DNA from: CAZZBK01 sp964652155
GTDB lineage: Bacteria > Planctomycetota > Planctomycetia > Pirellulales > PNKZ01
NCBI GenBank assembly: GCA_964652155.1
Contig: CAZZBK010000035.1
Location: 1-41,134, forward strand
DNA length: 41,134 bases
Direction: 5' to 3'
The notes beneath the pieces are model-generated. The model was given only the letters and a program-made list of their open reading frames with translations. It made no database searches and was not told the DNA's origin. The position numbers were made by a program, and so were the translations under genes. Below are positions 25,325 to 34,276 of the stretch, one piece after another. Positions within the stretch are counted from its first letter, which is position 1; each line of letters starts with the position of its first letter.

Positions 25325-25418
25325 GATAGCCGGTCCGTCTCGGACCGGACGGGTTCGCTCCCAAGGCGTGTCGAGGATTTCATCTCGACACGTCCGGTCC
25401 AACACGGACCGGCTATCG
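25325..25418. repeat. Composite inverted repeat of two family B units
   Basis: Two family B hairpins (25325-25351 and 25391-25418) face each other, with GATAGCCGGTCC on the left and GGACCGGCTATC on the right. Between them sits another hairpin, CGTGTCGAG / CTCGACACG. The whole could fold as one long stem or as three hairpins. It lies between convergent genes, so it may end transcription from both sides. Confidence 0.75.
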
Positions 25419-25429
25419 GGAGTGGGTCG

Positions 25430-25888
25430 TTAGGGATGGCCTTGGCGTTCGCTGCGGCGGCGAATGTAGTAGCGCTGGACGTCGGCGACGCAGCTTTGGC
25501 CGCTGGGAGACTTGAGCGCGCAGCAAGCGGCCGCCGTCTTGCTCTGTTCAACCACCGCGCGAACCCGACGGACACCCCCTTCCTGCAAGTCGGCTTCGAT
25601 ATCGTCGCGGGTCAGGCCAAAGCACGGACAGAGCGGCGCGTCGGGGTCCTTGGGATAAATCGGTTGCTTCAGTTGGCCAATCGCGATCACCCGGTCGTAC
25701 TCGTCAAAGTAGGCCACGTCGCAGGTCGGAAACGAGCAAAAATACGCCGGGTCGGCGATGTTCACCGGCGACTCATCGGTGACCAGCGCTTGAACGGTTC
25801 GTACGGTGACCATGATCCCCAGCGAACGACAGCGCGGGCAGTACCGTTGACCGTTGTCTTCAACCTCGCGAACAAACGCCTTATTCAT
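25430..25888 (-). CDS. CopZ-like zinc/[2Fe-2S]-binding protein
   Basis: 152 residues, rich in cysteine. The N-terminal part has a CPRC motif (RYCPRCRSLGIMV) and CSFPTCDVAYFDEYDRVI, as in the zinc-binding domain of CopZ-type proteins. The C-terminal part (DAPLCPCFGLTRDDIEADLQEGG...AACCALKSPSGQSCVADVQ) resembles the BFD-like [2Fe-2S] module. In Archaeoglobus such modules are fused to a copper chaperone; here no heavy-metal (HMA) domain follows, so it may be an electron-transfer or metal-transfer protein on its own. Confidence 0.8.
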   Translation of the reverse strand: MNKAFVREVEDNGQRYCPRCRSLGIMVTVRTVQALVTDESPVNIADPAYFCSFPTCDVAYFDEYDRVIAIGQLKQPIYPKDPDAPLCPCFGLTRDDIEADLQEGGVRRVRAVVEQSKTAAACCALKSPSGQSCVADVQRYYIRRRSERQGHP

Positions 25889-26331
25889 AGCCTTGAGCTT
25901 TCTGGGTGCCTCGCACAGAAACCAGCCTTTGTTAGGGGTGTTTAATTACTTGTATTTGGTGTGTTTTTTATGCCGGTAGCCTCGATTTAGCTTGCATAAT
26001 CCGACGCAATCGGTTCGATTGCAAGATAGGATTCATCCAGCAGTCGCTGTTGTGTTGGGATATCACGGCTTGGCCAACGGATGGAGCCCCGGTGGACGCT
26101 GCACCATTAGGGTGGTATTCCTAGGGTGCCAAGGTGTTAAGATCGCTCGGGCGACAGCGGGGGGGCTGTCAACTCAGCGATGAGGACGGCTGCGGCCTGA
26201 TTCATAAGGTAGAGTTGGATTGGTTGGGGGTGCAAAGGGTTTGCATGGTCACACTATTCCGGGGCATACCGAACCCAGTGTAAGCAACGATTTGCGTTAA
26301 CGCACGCTGGCGGACGCCGAGGAAGATGGAA
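25889..26331. other. 443-base gene-free regulatory stretch
   Basis: AT-richer than its surroundings, between divergent genes. It holds a hairpin GCAATCG-GTT-CGATTGC (26006-26022) and a perfect 12-base palindrome (26293-26304). No protein with family signal and no tRNA-like fold was seen. It probably carries both promoters; I could not fix hexamers with confidence. Confidence 0.55.
26293..26304. promoter_or_regulatory. Palindrome TGCGTTAACGCA, possible operator
   Basis: A 12-base perfect palindrome 27 bases before the response-regulator start. A dimeric HTH protein, perhaps the regulator itself, could bind it. This is inferred from symmetry and position only. Confidence 0.35.
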
Positions 26332-26964
26332 ATGAGTTTCAAGCTGTTAATTGCCGACGATCACGAAGTCGTGCGGACTGGCCTCAAAAGTTTGCTGGCT
26401 GGCACCGAGTTCTCCATTGTTGCCGAGGCCACCGACGGCGACGAAGCCGTCCGCTTGGCGACCAAGCACAAACCAGACTTGGTGATCCTTGATATCCGCA
26501 TGACGGGGGTCGATGGGCTCACGGCATTGGGACGCATCAAGATGTCGCATCCCACGATGCCCATCGTCATGCTCTCGACCTACGATAATCCGACCTACGT
26601 GGCCAAGAGCGTGGCCCTGGGTGCCAGCGGCTTTCTGCTCAAAGGCGCGACGCGCGACGAACTGCTCAGTGTCTTCCGCAAAGTGGTCAACGGCGAAGAC
26701 GCCTGGACACGCGACGAACTGCGGCGCGTCACCGGAGCCCTCGCCACGCCCCGCATGAGCGGCGATGTCGAAGTCCCCCTCACCCAACGCGAGAGCGAAG
26801 TGCTGCGCCAGTTGGCGTTCGGGCTGACGAACAAGGAAATTGGCGTCGCCCTGGGCATCAGCTACGAGACGGTTAAGGAACACGTGCAACATATCCTGCG
26901 CAAGATCGGCGTGACCGATCGAACTCAAGCCGCCGTCTGGGCGGTGCGCAAAGGGCTGGTCTAA
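26332..26964 (+). CDS. NarL/FixJ-family response regulator
   Basis: 210 residues. Receiver domain: acidic D9-D10, phosphoacceptor D54 (LVILDIRMTGVDG), a hydroxyl residue in MLSTYD and lysine in FLLKGAT. LuxR-type HTH: LTQRESEVLRQLAFGLTNKEIGVALGISYETVKEHVQHILRKIGV. GAGGAAG (26319-26325) is 6 bases before ATG 26332 and only abuts ATG 26326, which decides the start. No histidine kinase is encoded nearby, so it is an orphan regulator here. Confidence 0.95.
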   Translation: MSFKLLIADDHEVVRTGLKSLLAGTEFSIVAEATDGDEAVRLATKHKPDLVILDIRMTGVDGLTALGRIKMSHPTMPIVMLSTYDNPTYVAKSVALGASGFLLKGATRDELLSVFRKVVNGEDAWTRDELRRVTGALATPRMSGDVEVPLTQRESEVLRQLAFGLTNKEIGVALGISYETVKEHVQHILRKIGVTDRTQAAVWAVRKGLV

Positions 26965-27158
26965 CCGACCCGCCGACTCCAGTGCGTCTTACAAGATGGC
27001 TGGGGATGGTCTCCTTCTGCGTTGCCATTTTGTTAGACGCTCTCAAGCGGCGATCACGCGATCACGTCAGCGCGAGTGCATGCGCTATGGCGACGACCCC
27101 AGGGCGTGTACACTGTCGGGCTCCCCCTCCACGCTTCGCAACCGGGATATCGCTTGCC

Positions 27159-28505
27159 ATGAAGTCCACGGATATTCGCATCGTCGGCGCAACGTCCACG
27201 ACGGAGCAATTTCAGTATCGCGCGCCGATCAAGTTTGGCGGCCGCGTCGTGACCGACGTGACACTGTTGCATGTCGAGGTCGAGGTCGAAACCCGCTCCG
27301 GACGCCGCGCCAAGGGGTTCGGTTCAATGCCCATCGGCAACGTTTGGGCCTGGCCCAGCCAGCGGGTCAGCGCGCTCGAATCGGAAGCGGCGATGATCGC
27401 GCTAGGGCAGCAATTGGTCGAAGCGGCCAACGCGATTCGCGCGTATGGTCATCCACTCGAACTGACCCACGATTTCGCGCCCGAGTACGCGCGTCAGGCC
27501 GCCACCCTTACCGAACGCGGCTCGTTGGCCGAGCCCATGCCCCGGCTCGCGCAACTTGTCAGTGCCAGTCCGCTCGAAGCGGCGATCCATGACGCTTACG
27601 GCCGCGCGCTCGGCGCGAACGCATATAATCTGCTCTCCGCCGAGTTTTGCAATCGCGATCTGGGCGCGTATCTGGGCAGCGACTTTGAGGGCGAATATCT
27701 CGACCGCTACACGCTCCGCGAGCCGAAGCCGCGCATGCCGCTCTATCATCTGGTCGGCGCGCTCGATCCATTGACCCCGGGCGAGACTCCGCCCATCGGC
27801 GATGGCCTGCCCGAAACGCTCGGCGACTGGATCGCCTACAACGGGCTGACGCACCTCAAAATCAAGCTCAACGGCGACTACTTGGCCTGGGATGTCGAGC
27901 GCGTGATCGGCGTCGAGCGCGTGGCGGTCGTCGCCCAGGCGGCGCGTGGTTGCCCGGTGTGGCATTACTCGCTCGACTTCAACGAGAAGTGCGCCAACGT
28001 GCAGTACATTCTCGACTTCCTGGCCCAGCTGCGCGAGCGCGCTCCGCAGGCGCTCGACCGCGTACACTATATCGAGCAGCCCACGCATCGCGACCTCGCC
28101 GCGTATCCAGAGAACCGCATGCACGCCGCCGCGCAGATCAAGCCGGTGGTCATCGACGAGTCGCTCGTCGACTTCGAGAGCCTGCTGCTCTGCCGCGAGT
28201 TGGGTTACTCGGGCGTCGCGCTCAAGGCGTGCAAGGGGCACACCGAGGCGCTACTCATGGGGGCCGCCGCGCAAAAGTACAACATGTTCCTCTGCGTGCA
28301 GGACCTCTCCTGTCCAGGCTATTCATTTCTGCACTCGGCCAGTTTGTCGGCCCGGGTACCAACCGTCGCTGCGATCGAAGGCAACTCGCGCCAATACTGC
28401 CCCAAGGCCAACGAGGCGTGGCGCGAACGCTTCCCGTCGATGTTCCAGATCACCGATGGCACGGTGGGGACCGGGTGCCTCAACGGCCCCGGCTTGGGAT
28501 TTTAG
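27159..28505 (+). CDS. Enolase-superfamily (mandelate racemase/muconate-type) enzyme
   Basis: 448 residues. An N-terminal capping domain (DIRIVGATSTTEQFQYRAPIKFGGRVVTD) is followed by a barrel with LTHLKIKLNG (catalytic lysine region), HYSLDFNEK, HYIEQP and VIDES, which carry the metal ligands of the superfamily, and a C-terminal GALKACKGHTEALLMG-like segment. The superfamily abstracts a proton alpha to a carboxylate; the substrate is not clear, and sugar-acid dehydration or racemisation is typical. The start is ATG 27159; the frame upstream has no family signal. Confidence 0.88.
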   Translation: MKSTDIRIVGATSTTEQFQYRAPIKFGGRVVTDVTLLHVEVEVETRSGRRAKGFGSMPIGNVWAWPSQRVSALESEAAMIALGQQLVEAANAIRAYGHPLELTHDFAPEYARQAATLTERGSLAEPMPRLAQLVSASPLEAAIHDAYGRALGANAYNLLSAEFCNRDLGAYLGSDFEGEYLDRYTLREPKPRMPLYHLVGALDPLTPGETPPIGDGLPETLGDWIAYNGLTHLKIKLNGDYLAWDVERVIGVERVAVVAQAARGCPVWHYSLDFNEKCANVQYILDFLAQLRERAPQALDRVHYIEQPTHRDLAAYPENRMHAAAQIKPVVIDESLVDFESLLLCRELGYSGVALKACKGHTEALLMGAAAQKYNMFLCVQDLSCPGYSFLHSASLSARVPTVAAIEGNSRQYCPKANEAWRERFPSMFQITDGTVGTGCLNGPGLGF

Positions 28506-28545
28506 CGCCGCGGCTTTTCATGCCGTCGGCGTAGCGATGCAAACT

Positions 28546-29907
28546 TCATGAACCCTGGCGACGCTGGCCGAACACCCGCTGCTCGATGGCCTGAAACCGC
28601 GGATGATCGCGCAAGCTCAGCACCCCAGGGTTGGCCAACATCACGGGCAGGAGAAAACACTCCTCGGCGCAAGCCGATTCGAGCGAAGTGAGCGCCGCGT
28701 CGGGCCCATCGAGCATCAGCGTCAATTCGGCGGTGACGGACCACATGGGCAATCGAGCGGCGAAGATTTGTCGAATCTCGTCTTGAATCCGGCGCGCTTC
28801 CTCCGTGCGGTCGGCGGTCCACATGGCCTCGGCTGTCGCGATCAGCGGCAGCAACTCGCGCTCGGATAATTGCACGGCGCGTTCGGCCGCGCTGCGCGCA
28901 ATTTCGTGCTGCCGGGCATGCCGCGCGGCGATCGAATACACCGAGTGGACCGTGTTCACGCTGGGCATCATTTCCACGGCCCGACGAGCCGACTCCAACG
29001 CGCCTGCGGTGTCCCCCTCGGCGAGCAACGCATGCACGAGCATCTCGTGGTAGTGCGGGACGTACGGTGCCAACTCGACCGCGGCGCGAAACTGCTTCAA
29101 CGCCGATGCGGTCTCCAACTGACAGTACGCCAAATAGCCGCGCACAAAGCCCGCCAGCGACGGACTCGACTGCAACGCTTCGGCCCGCGCTAGGTCCTGC
29201 TCGGCCCCCGCCCAATCCCAGTCGAAGCATGCGCGGATAAACGCCGCGAGCGCGAGTGCCTCGGCAAAGTTGGGATCGATGGCCAACACCCGCTCGCGCA
29301 GTTGCCGCAATACCCCGGACGAGTCCTTCGACCGCAGCCAACCCAGGCCCGTCCGCACGATGATCGCCTCGGCCAACCCGATGTACGCAGCCTTGTAATC
29401 CGGATCCAACTCGATCGCCTGCTCAAAGCAACGGCTCGCCTGTTCCATGTCTCCCGAGTGACGAAAGCTCATGCGGGTCAAACCACGCTGGTAATACTCG
29501 TGTGCCTGCTCGATGTTCTCAAAGCGGGGCGATGTCGGCGGCTGGGCGGGGCCCGGGACCGGTGTGACAGGGAGCGCACAGCGATAACCGCGCCGATGCA
29601 AGGTCTCGATCACCGGTGTGCTGTCCGTGTCGCCCAGCACCTTGCGCAACGAATGAATACAGCGGGTCAGGCTCTCTTCCGAGGCGTTCTGGTCGGCCCA
29701 AACTTCGCTGAGCAGTTCGTCTTTCGTGGCCATGATTCCTTGGCGACGAACGAGCGCGGCAAGTACCCCCAACTCTTTCGGCGGCAGGTACACAAGCGTG
29801 TTGCCCCGAAACAACCCGCAGTCACAGACCAAGCGGTATGGACCAAAATCAAAATTGTTCCAGGAGCGTGAGCCTGCCATCATCGTTCCATCAGGATCAG
29901 GGCCCAT
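28546..29907 (-). CDS. Winged-helix (OmpR/CadC type) regulator with TPR sensor region
   Basis: 453 residues from ATG 29907 (29883 and 29880 are in-frame alternatives; the frame itself continues to 30096). The N-terminal trans_reg_C domain reads FGPYRLVCDCGLFRGNTLVYLPPKELGVLAALVRRQGIMATKDELLSEVWADQNASEESLTRCIHSLRKVLGD and STPVIETLHRRGYRC. A linker leads to TPR repeats (EYYQRGLTRMSFRHSGDMEQASRCFEQAIELDPDYKAAYIGLAEAI onward) filling the rest. No membrane helix is evident, unlike CadC. It probably binds DNA and senses by protein contacts. It lies downstream of the DUF1501 gene, perhaps in one transcript. Confidence 0.85.
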   Translation of the reverse strand: MGPDPDGTMMAGSRSWNNFDFGPYRLVCDCGLFRGNTLVYLPPKELGVLAALVRRQGIMATKDELLSEVWADQNASEESLTRCIHSLRKVLGDTDSTPVIETLHRRGYRCALPVTPVPGPAQPPTSPRFENIEQAHEYYQRGLTRMSFRHSGDMEQASRCFEQAIELDPDYKAAYIGLAEAIIVRTGLGWLRSKDSSGVLRQLRERVLAIDPNFAEALALAAFIRACFDWDWAGAEQDLARAEALQSSPSLAGFVRGYLAYCQLETASALKQFRAAVELAPYVPHYHEMLVHALLAEGDTAGALESARRAVEMMPSVNTVHSVYSIAARHARQHEIARSAAERAVQLSERELLPLIATAEAMWTADRTEEARRIQDEIRQIFAARLPMWSVTAELTLMLDGPDAALTSLESACAEECFLLPVMLANPGVLSLRDHPRFQAIEQRVFGQRRQGS

Positions 29908-30040
29908 CGTGCAGGATGGGCAATCGGACGAATGCTCGCGAGCCGAGCTATTGTGTATGGCGATTGTAGATGATCGCACGGCACTGTCCAGAGCAGTTCC
30001 AGCGCGCAGGTCTTGCGCGGGTGAGCCGGCCCAAAAGCCG

Positions 30041-31303
30041 TCACTGCAGCAGCGATTCCAGCGGGTTTCCCTCGCTGAGCCGGATCGGGCGGCCAATCGG
30101 AGAGTGCAATTCCAAGGCTGGATCGATCCCCAACGCGCTCAGCACCGTCGCGTGCAAATCGGCGACCCGGGTGCCGTCATCGTAGGGGATGCGGCTCCCC
30201 GCCGGATCGGTCTCGCCTTGCACGTGGCCGCGTCGCAAGCCGCCGCCGGCAAGCAGCACGCTGAACCCGTGCGGCCAGTGGTCACGACCATCGAGCCCGT
30301 TGATCTTCGGCGTGCGACCGAACTCGCCGCAGCACACGATCACGGTCGAGTCGAGCACGTCCCGCTCGTTGAGTTCGCCAAGCAACGCCGCGAGCGCGGG
30401 GTCGAGCTGCGCGGTCTGTTGCTGAGTCCCCTCGAAATTGTTGGCGTGGGTATCCCAGCCGCTGAGCGTGACCTCGACGCAGCGCACGCCCACCTCGATC
30501 AGCCGTCGCGCGGCCAGGCAGCCTCGCCCAAACGGCGTGTCGCCGTAACGCTCGAGCGTGCTGGCCGACTCGTGACTCACCTCGAAGGCTTGCAGTTGTT
30601 CGCTCGACATCAGTTTCAGCGCGCGCTCGACCAACTCGCGATGCAACGTGCGCTCGACCAGCGGCGCTCGTCCCTGGGCAAACGCCTGCTCGATCACCCG
30701 CAGGTCGTGCAGTCGCCGCTCCCGGCGCGGCTCGCTGACCCGTGACGTGACATCGGGCACTTTGGATTGAGGGTCATACGTCTTGAAGGCGTCGTATTGA
30801 TTGCCCAGAAAGCCCCCTCGGCCGGGAAATCGATCCGGCATGATCGACACATGCCGCGGGATATCAACGCCGTCCGAGGGCAACTGATGGCAGCAGATCG
30901 CGCCGATCGACGGGTGTACAATCGTCGGCTCGGGCGGATGACCCGTCTTGAGCGCAATCGAGCCGCGCTCATGGTCCCCCTCCTTGCTCACCGTGTTGCG
31001 CACGAGCGTCACGAGATCGAAGACCTCAGCCGTGCGCGGCAGACCAGCGGCGATCTGGACTTGCTTCATGCGCGTGGCGATGGCCTGCGTCGCGCCTCGA
31101 ATCTCCAGCGGCGCGTCGGGATGTGGATCGAACGTTTCAAGCTGGCTAGGGCCACCGGACATCCACAGCCAAATGAGCGATCGGGCACGCTTACGCAACA
31201 CGCCACGCTCGGCCGTGTGGGCCAAGTGTCCGGCGAGCGGCGTCAGCCACGGCACGGTCGAGAGCGAACGGGCTAGCAAGCCGCGTCGGGTCAGGCTGGG
31301 CAT
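30041..31303 (-). CDS. DUF1501-family exported protein
   Basis: 420 residues. The start MPSLTRRGLLARSLSTVPWLTPLAG carries twin arginines and resembles a Tat signal. Family motifs: LIWLWMSGGPSQLETFDPHPDAP, SIMPDRFPGRGGFLGNQYDAFK, GVRCVEVTLSGWDTH, STVIVCCGEFGRTPKIN..GRDHWP. DUF1501 proteins have a sulfatase/alkaline-phosphatase-like fold and are hugely expanded in planctomycetes. The gene begins three bases after the DUF1549/DUF1553 gene stop, the usual pairing. Confidence 0.93.
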   Translation of the reverse strand: MPSLTRRGLLARSLSTVPWLTPLAGHLAHTAERGVLRKRARSLIWLWMSGGPSQLETFDPHPDAPLEIRGATQAIATRMKQVQIAAGLPRTAEVFDLVTLVRNTVSKEGDHERGSIALKTGHPPEPTIVHPSIGAICCHQLPSDGVDIPRHVSIMPDRFPGRGGFLGNQYDAFKTYDPQSKVPDVTSRVSEPRRERRLHDLRVIEQAFAQGRAPLVERTLHRELVERALKLMSSEQLQAFEVSHESASTLERYGDTPFGRGCLAARRLIEVGVRCVEVTLSGWDTHANNFEGTQQQTAQLDPALAALLGELNERDVLDSTVIVCCGEFGRTPKINGLDGRDHWPHGFSVLLAGGGLRRGHVQGETDPAGSRIPYDDGTRVADLHATVLSALGIDPALELHSPIGRPIRLSEGNPLESLLQ

Positions 31304-31306
31304 GAT

Positions 31307-32938
31307 TTAGTGGTTCCAGGAAAATTCGGTCGAGTTGAACAACGACCAAGCCAGGTCCGCGAGCATTTGCTGCCTGGCCTTGCCTTGCGACTTATCGAGC
31401 TGCGACTGAAAGTGGCTCCGTTCCTCTGCGCTTGGCCCCCGGGTCAATATCGTCCAGTACAGGGTTTCGACCGCCTGAGAGTCGTCGTTGGCCAGCATGG
31501 CGATCTGCGTGCAGGCATTGCCGACGGGGTCGTCACGAGTTTTCTCCCCCACGAGCTTGCCGTTGAGCATGAGCAGCCGTTGAGGGATGGTCCCGCCGGG
31601 GTCTTGTAGTTCGTCCTCGCCAAGATCGCCATAGCGTTTGCGAAAGTCCGCCTCGTCGTTCTGTCGTGCGAAGCGGAGCAGGATGTGGCTTTGTTGGTCG
31701 AGCGTGGCGAGCCGTGACGCCTGAAGCACGCTTAGGGCAACCTGCTCGGGACGCAATCGCGTGAGCGGAAACACGCCCCAGGCCGCCTCGTGCCGCGCGA
31801 ACTGCTCGGCGTCGAGCGACTCATCCAAGCGGCTCTCAGGACGAAACGGTCGGCTTGCGACGATCAAGCGGATGAGCCGTCGCAGGTCGAAGCGATGGGT
31901 GCGAAAATCGTCGGCAAGGATGACGAGCGCGCTCGGAATCGCGTCGCCACGCAGGTCGTCGATCGGTTCCACCAAGCCGCGCCCCAAGAGCATTGCCCAG
32001 ACGCGATTGACGATCGCCCGGGAGAAGTTGAGGTGATCGCGATGCGTGACCCAATGCGCGAGTTGCGCGCGCAGGTCGGCTCCCTCACGCAGCGCGCCCT
32101 CGGGGAGCAACTCGAAGTGATACGGAACGGCAGGCGCGATCGTCTCGAGCTGGCCGGTCTTGCGATTCTCGACCTGATACGTGCCCGGTTGGTCACGGAT
32201 CCCCTGGAAGGTCATCTGCGTGCCGGCAAAAAATGCGGCGAGCCCTTGAAACTCGCGTTGCTTCCAGGGCTGGAACGGATGATCGTGGCACTCGGCACAA
32301 TCGATGCGCACACCCAGCAAGGCGCGCGAGACCCGCGCCGCCAATTCGCTCGCGTTGGGTTGCTTGGGCGTCTGGTCGTTCTTGATCGTGACGGTGATGA
32401 AGTTCGTCGCGGGCTTGTCGGTCCACAAGCCCTCGGTGTCAAGCACCTCGCGGACCCACTCGTCGTAAGGGCGATTGTGTCGCAACTGCTCGCTGAGCCA
32501 GCTAACAAACCGACGTCGGCGGAAGAGCACGAACGGGCCGTCCTTGGTCCCCACCAGCGCTCGAGTGAACCGTTCGGCTAGGTAGTCGTGCGCGCGCCCG
32601 TCGTCGAGCACGTGTTGCAGCCAGGCGTCGATCGCCTCGTCGCGCGTCTGCTCGATGTGCCGCAGCTCTTCGCGCGATGGGACGGTCCCTAGCAGCGCCA
32701 GCGAAATCCGTCGCGCGACGGTGTGCGCGTCGGCTGCTGGAGCCGGCGTGAGTTGCTGCTGCGACCAGCTTTGCTCAAACGTCGCATTGAGCCGATCAAG
32801 CGAAACGCGGAACGAGTCGTCGAGTGGCCGCGCGGCCGGATACCCATCCCCCTGCCATCTCGACGAACGCAACGGAGCGGTGAGCGCGACCAGCACCGCG
32901 CCACACACCGTCCAGAACAGCAGCGATTGCTTCCACAT
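31307..32938 (-). CDS. DUF1549/DUF1553-family exported protein
   Basis: 543 residues from ATG 32938, chosen because GGGAG lies 8 bases upstream and a signal segment follows (LLFWTVCGAVLVALTAPL); the frame runs to 33193 without signal content. DUF1549: DAHTVARRISLALLGTVPSREEL...LDDGRAHDYLAERFTRALVG...CAECHDHPFQPWKQREFQGLAAFF, containing a CAECH motif like a c-type haem site but without other haem marks. DUF1553: HRDHLNFSRAIVNRVWAMLLGRGLVEPIDDLR and LLMLNGKLVG. It pairs with the DUF1501 gene. Its role is unknown, suspected in polysaccharide-related surface processes. Confidence 0.92.
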   Translation of the reverse strand: MWKQSLLFWTVCGAVLVALTAPLRSSRWQGDGYPAARPLDDSFRVSLDRLNATFEQSWSQQQLTPAPAADAHTVARRISLALLGTVPSREELRHIEQTRDEAIDAWLQHVLDDGRAHDYLAERFTRALVGTKDGPFVLFRRRRFVSWLSEQLRHNRPYDEWVREVLDTEGLWTDKPATNFITVTIKNDQTPKQPNASELAARVSRALLGVRIDCAECHDHPFQPWKQREFQGLAAFFAGTQMTFQGIRDQPGTYQVENRKTGQLETIAPAVPYHFELLPEGALREGADLRAQLAHWVTHRDHLNFSRAIVNRVWAMLLGRGLVEPIDDLRGDAIPSALVILADDFRTHRFDLRRLIRLIVASRPFRPESRLDESLDAEQFARHEAAWGVFPLTRLRPEQVALSVLQASRLATLDQQSHILLRFARQNDEADFRKRYGDLGEDELQDPGGTIPQRLLMLNGKLVGEKTRDDPVGNACTQIAMLANDDSQAVETLYWTILTRGPSAEERSHFQSQLDKSQGKARQQMLADLAWSLFNSTEFSWNH

Positions 32939-33068
32939 CGACTCGGCTCCCGGCTGCGTCGACCCCGCGACGCTGATCTTTGTACCTCGGCGGCGAGATA
33001 TTTTCGTCAGCAATTCTGAAACTTTCCGGCTCATTTTAGGTACATTCAGTTGAGCGAGGGGAAATCGA

Positions 33069-34250
33069 TTGTCTGAAGTCGCGGCCAGTATCGTGGCGGT
33101 CGAGACGGTCACGGCCGAGGTCGTGCAACCGACCGAGACGGTACGCCCCGGCCGGCTGCGCCGCTGCGGACGCGCTCTCGCATGGGCCGGCAACGGGCTG
33201 CTCGGGCTCGTGGCCCTGATCGTCGGCTTGGCCTTTGCGTCGTCTGTCCCGCTCGTGCAGTTTATCTCGCTGGGATATCTCGTCGAGGTGAGCGGGCGAG
33301 CGCTGCGCGAGCGCGACGCTTGGCGCGGCGGGATCGGCCTTCAGCAGTCGGCCCGACTGGGCAAGGTCGCCGCGCTGATCGGACTCTGGTCGTTGCCAAT
33401 CATGTTGCTCCAAGAGTTCGCGTTCAGTGCCATGCTTATCGAGCCCGACGGACCCTCAGCCCGACGGTGGCGCGCGGCGTTGATCGTATGCACGGTGGTG
33501 ATCGCTCTGCACGTGGTCAGCGCGTTGCTGCGCGGCGGTGGGGTGTGGCAATTTATCTGGCCTGCCCCGCTCCAGTCGCTGCGGCTCGCTTGGCGCTTCG
33601 TCGTCGATCGCCGCGTGTATCAGCAGGCGCGTCAGGCCGTGTGGGACACGGTCACGGGGCTGCGGCTGGGATACTTCTTCTGGCTCGGTTTGTGGTCGTT
33701 CGTCGGAGCCTTGCTCTGGCTCGTTGTGCCGGTCACGCTGTTGGCCGCCGGGCGACGCGCTCCGCTGCTGGCGGTCATCGGCGGCCTGCTGCTCACGATC
33801 GTGGTCATGTACGTGCCGTTTCTCCAGGCCCGGCTGGGCGCGTCGGGCCGGCTCGGCGAGGTGTTCGCGCTCCGTGGCGTGCGGCGTGATTTTTGTCGCG
33901 CCCCGCTCGCCTATGCGGTGGCCTTATTGCTGACGCTGGCCCTCTCGCTGCCGTTGTATTTGCTCAAGATCGAATGGGTGCCGCGCGAGGCCGCTTGGCT
34001 GCCGGGCCTGTTGTTCGTCGCGTTCGCTCTGCCCGCGCGTTGGGCCGTCGGCTGGGCCTGCGCCCGCGCCGCGCGGCGTGAGTCGCCGCGTCATTTCGTG
34101 GTTCGCTCGTTGGCCCGCGTGCTCATGCTCGCCACGAGTGCCGCCTACGCGCTGATCGTCTACTTCACGCAGTTCACCAGTTGGTACGGCATTGGCAGCC
34201 TGTACGAGCAACATGCGTTTTTGCTCCCCGTCCCATTCTTGGGCTACTGA
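33069..34250 (+). CDS. Polytopic membrane protein, function unknown
   Basis: 393 residues with about eight hydrophobic helices, e.g. GLLGLVALIVGLAFASSVPLVQFISLGYLVEV, FFWLGLWSFVGALLWLVVPVTLLAAG and PLLAVIGGLLLTIVVMYVPFLQARL. TTG 33069 is the likely start, with GAGGGGA about 7 bases upstream. It is divergent from the DUF1549 gene, with 130 bases between. It bears some resemblance in style to the 417-residue membrane protein at 39811-41064. No family recognised with certainty. Confidence 0.82.
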   Translation: MSEVAASIVAVETVTAEVVQPTETVRPGRLRRCGRALAWAGNGLLGLVALIVGLAFASSVPLVQFISLGYLVEVSGRALRERDAWRGGIGLQQSARLGKVAALIGLWSLPIMLLQEFAFSAMLIEPDGPSARRWRAALIVCTVVIALHVVSALLRGGGVWQFIWPAPLQSLRLAWRFVVDRRVYQQARQAVWDTVTGLRLGYFFWLGLWSFVGALLWLVVPVTLLAAGRRAPLLAVIGGLLLTIVVMYVPFLQARLGASGRLGEVFALRGVRRDFCRAPLAYAVALLLTLALSLPLYLLKIEWVPREAAWLPGLLFVAFALPARWAVGWACARAARRESPRHFVVRSLARVLMLATSAAYALIVYFTQFTSWYGIGSLYEQHAFLLPVPFLGY

Positions 34251-34276
34251 GCGCTCGATGATCGCATGCGCCCCGT

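Noticed and set aside
25436..25945. A 169-codon plus-strand frame across the CopZ-like gene
   Set aside because: The minus strand shows conserved cysteine motifs; the plus frame shows none.
25992..26183. A 63-codon frame in the gap before the response regulator
   Set aside because: No ribosome site, no family similarity, and biased composition; likely chance.
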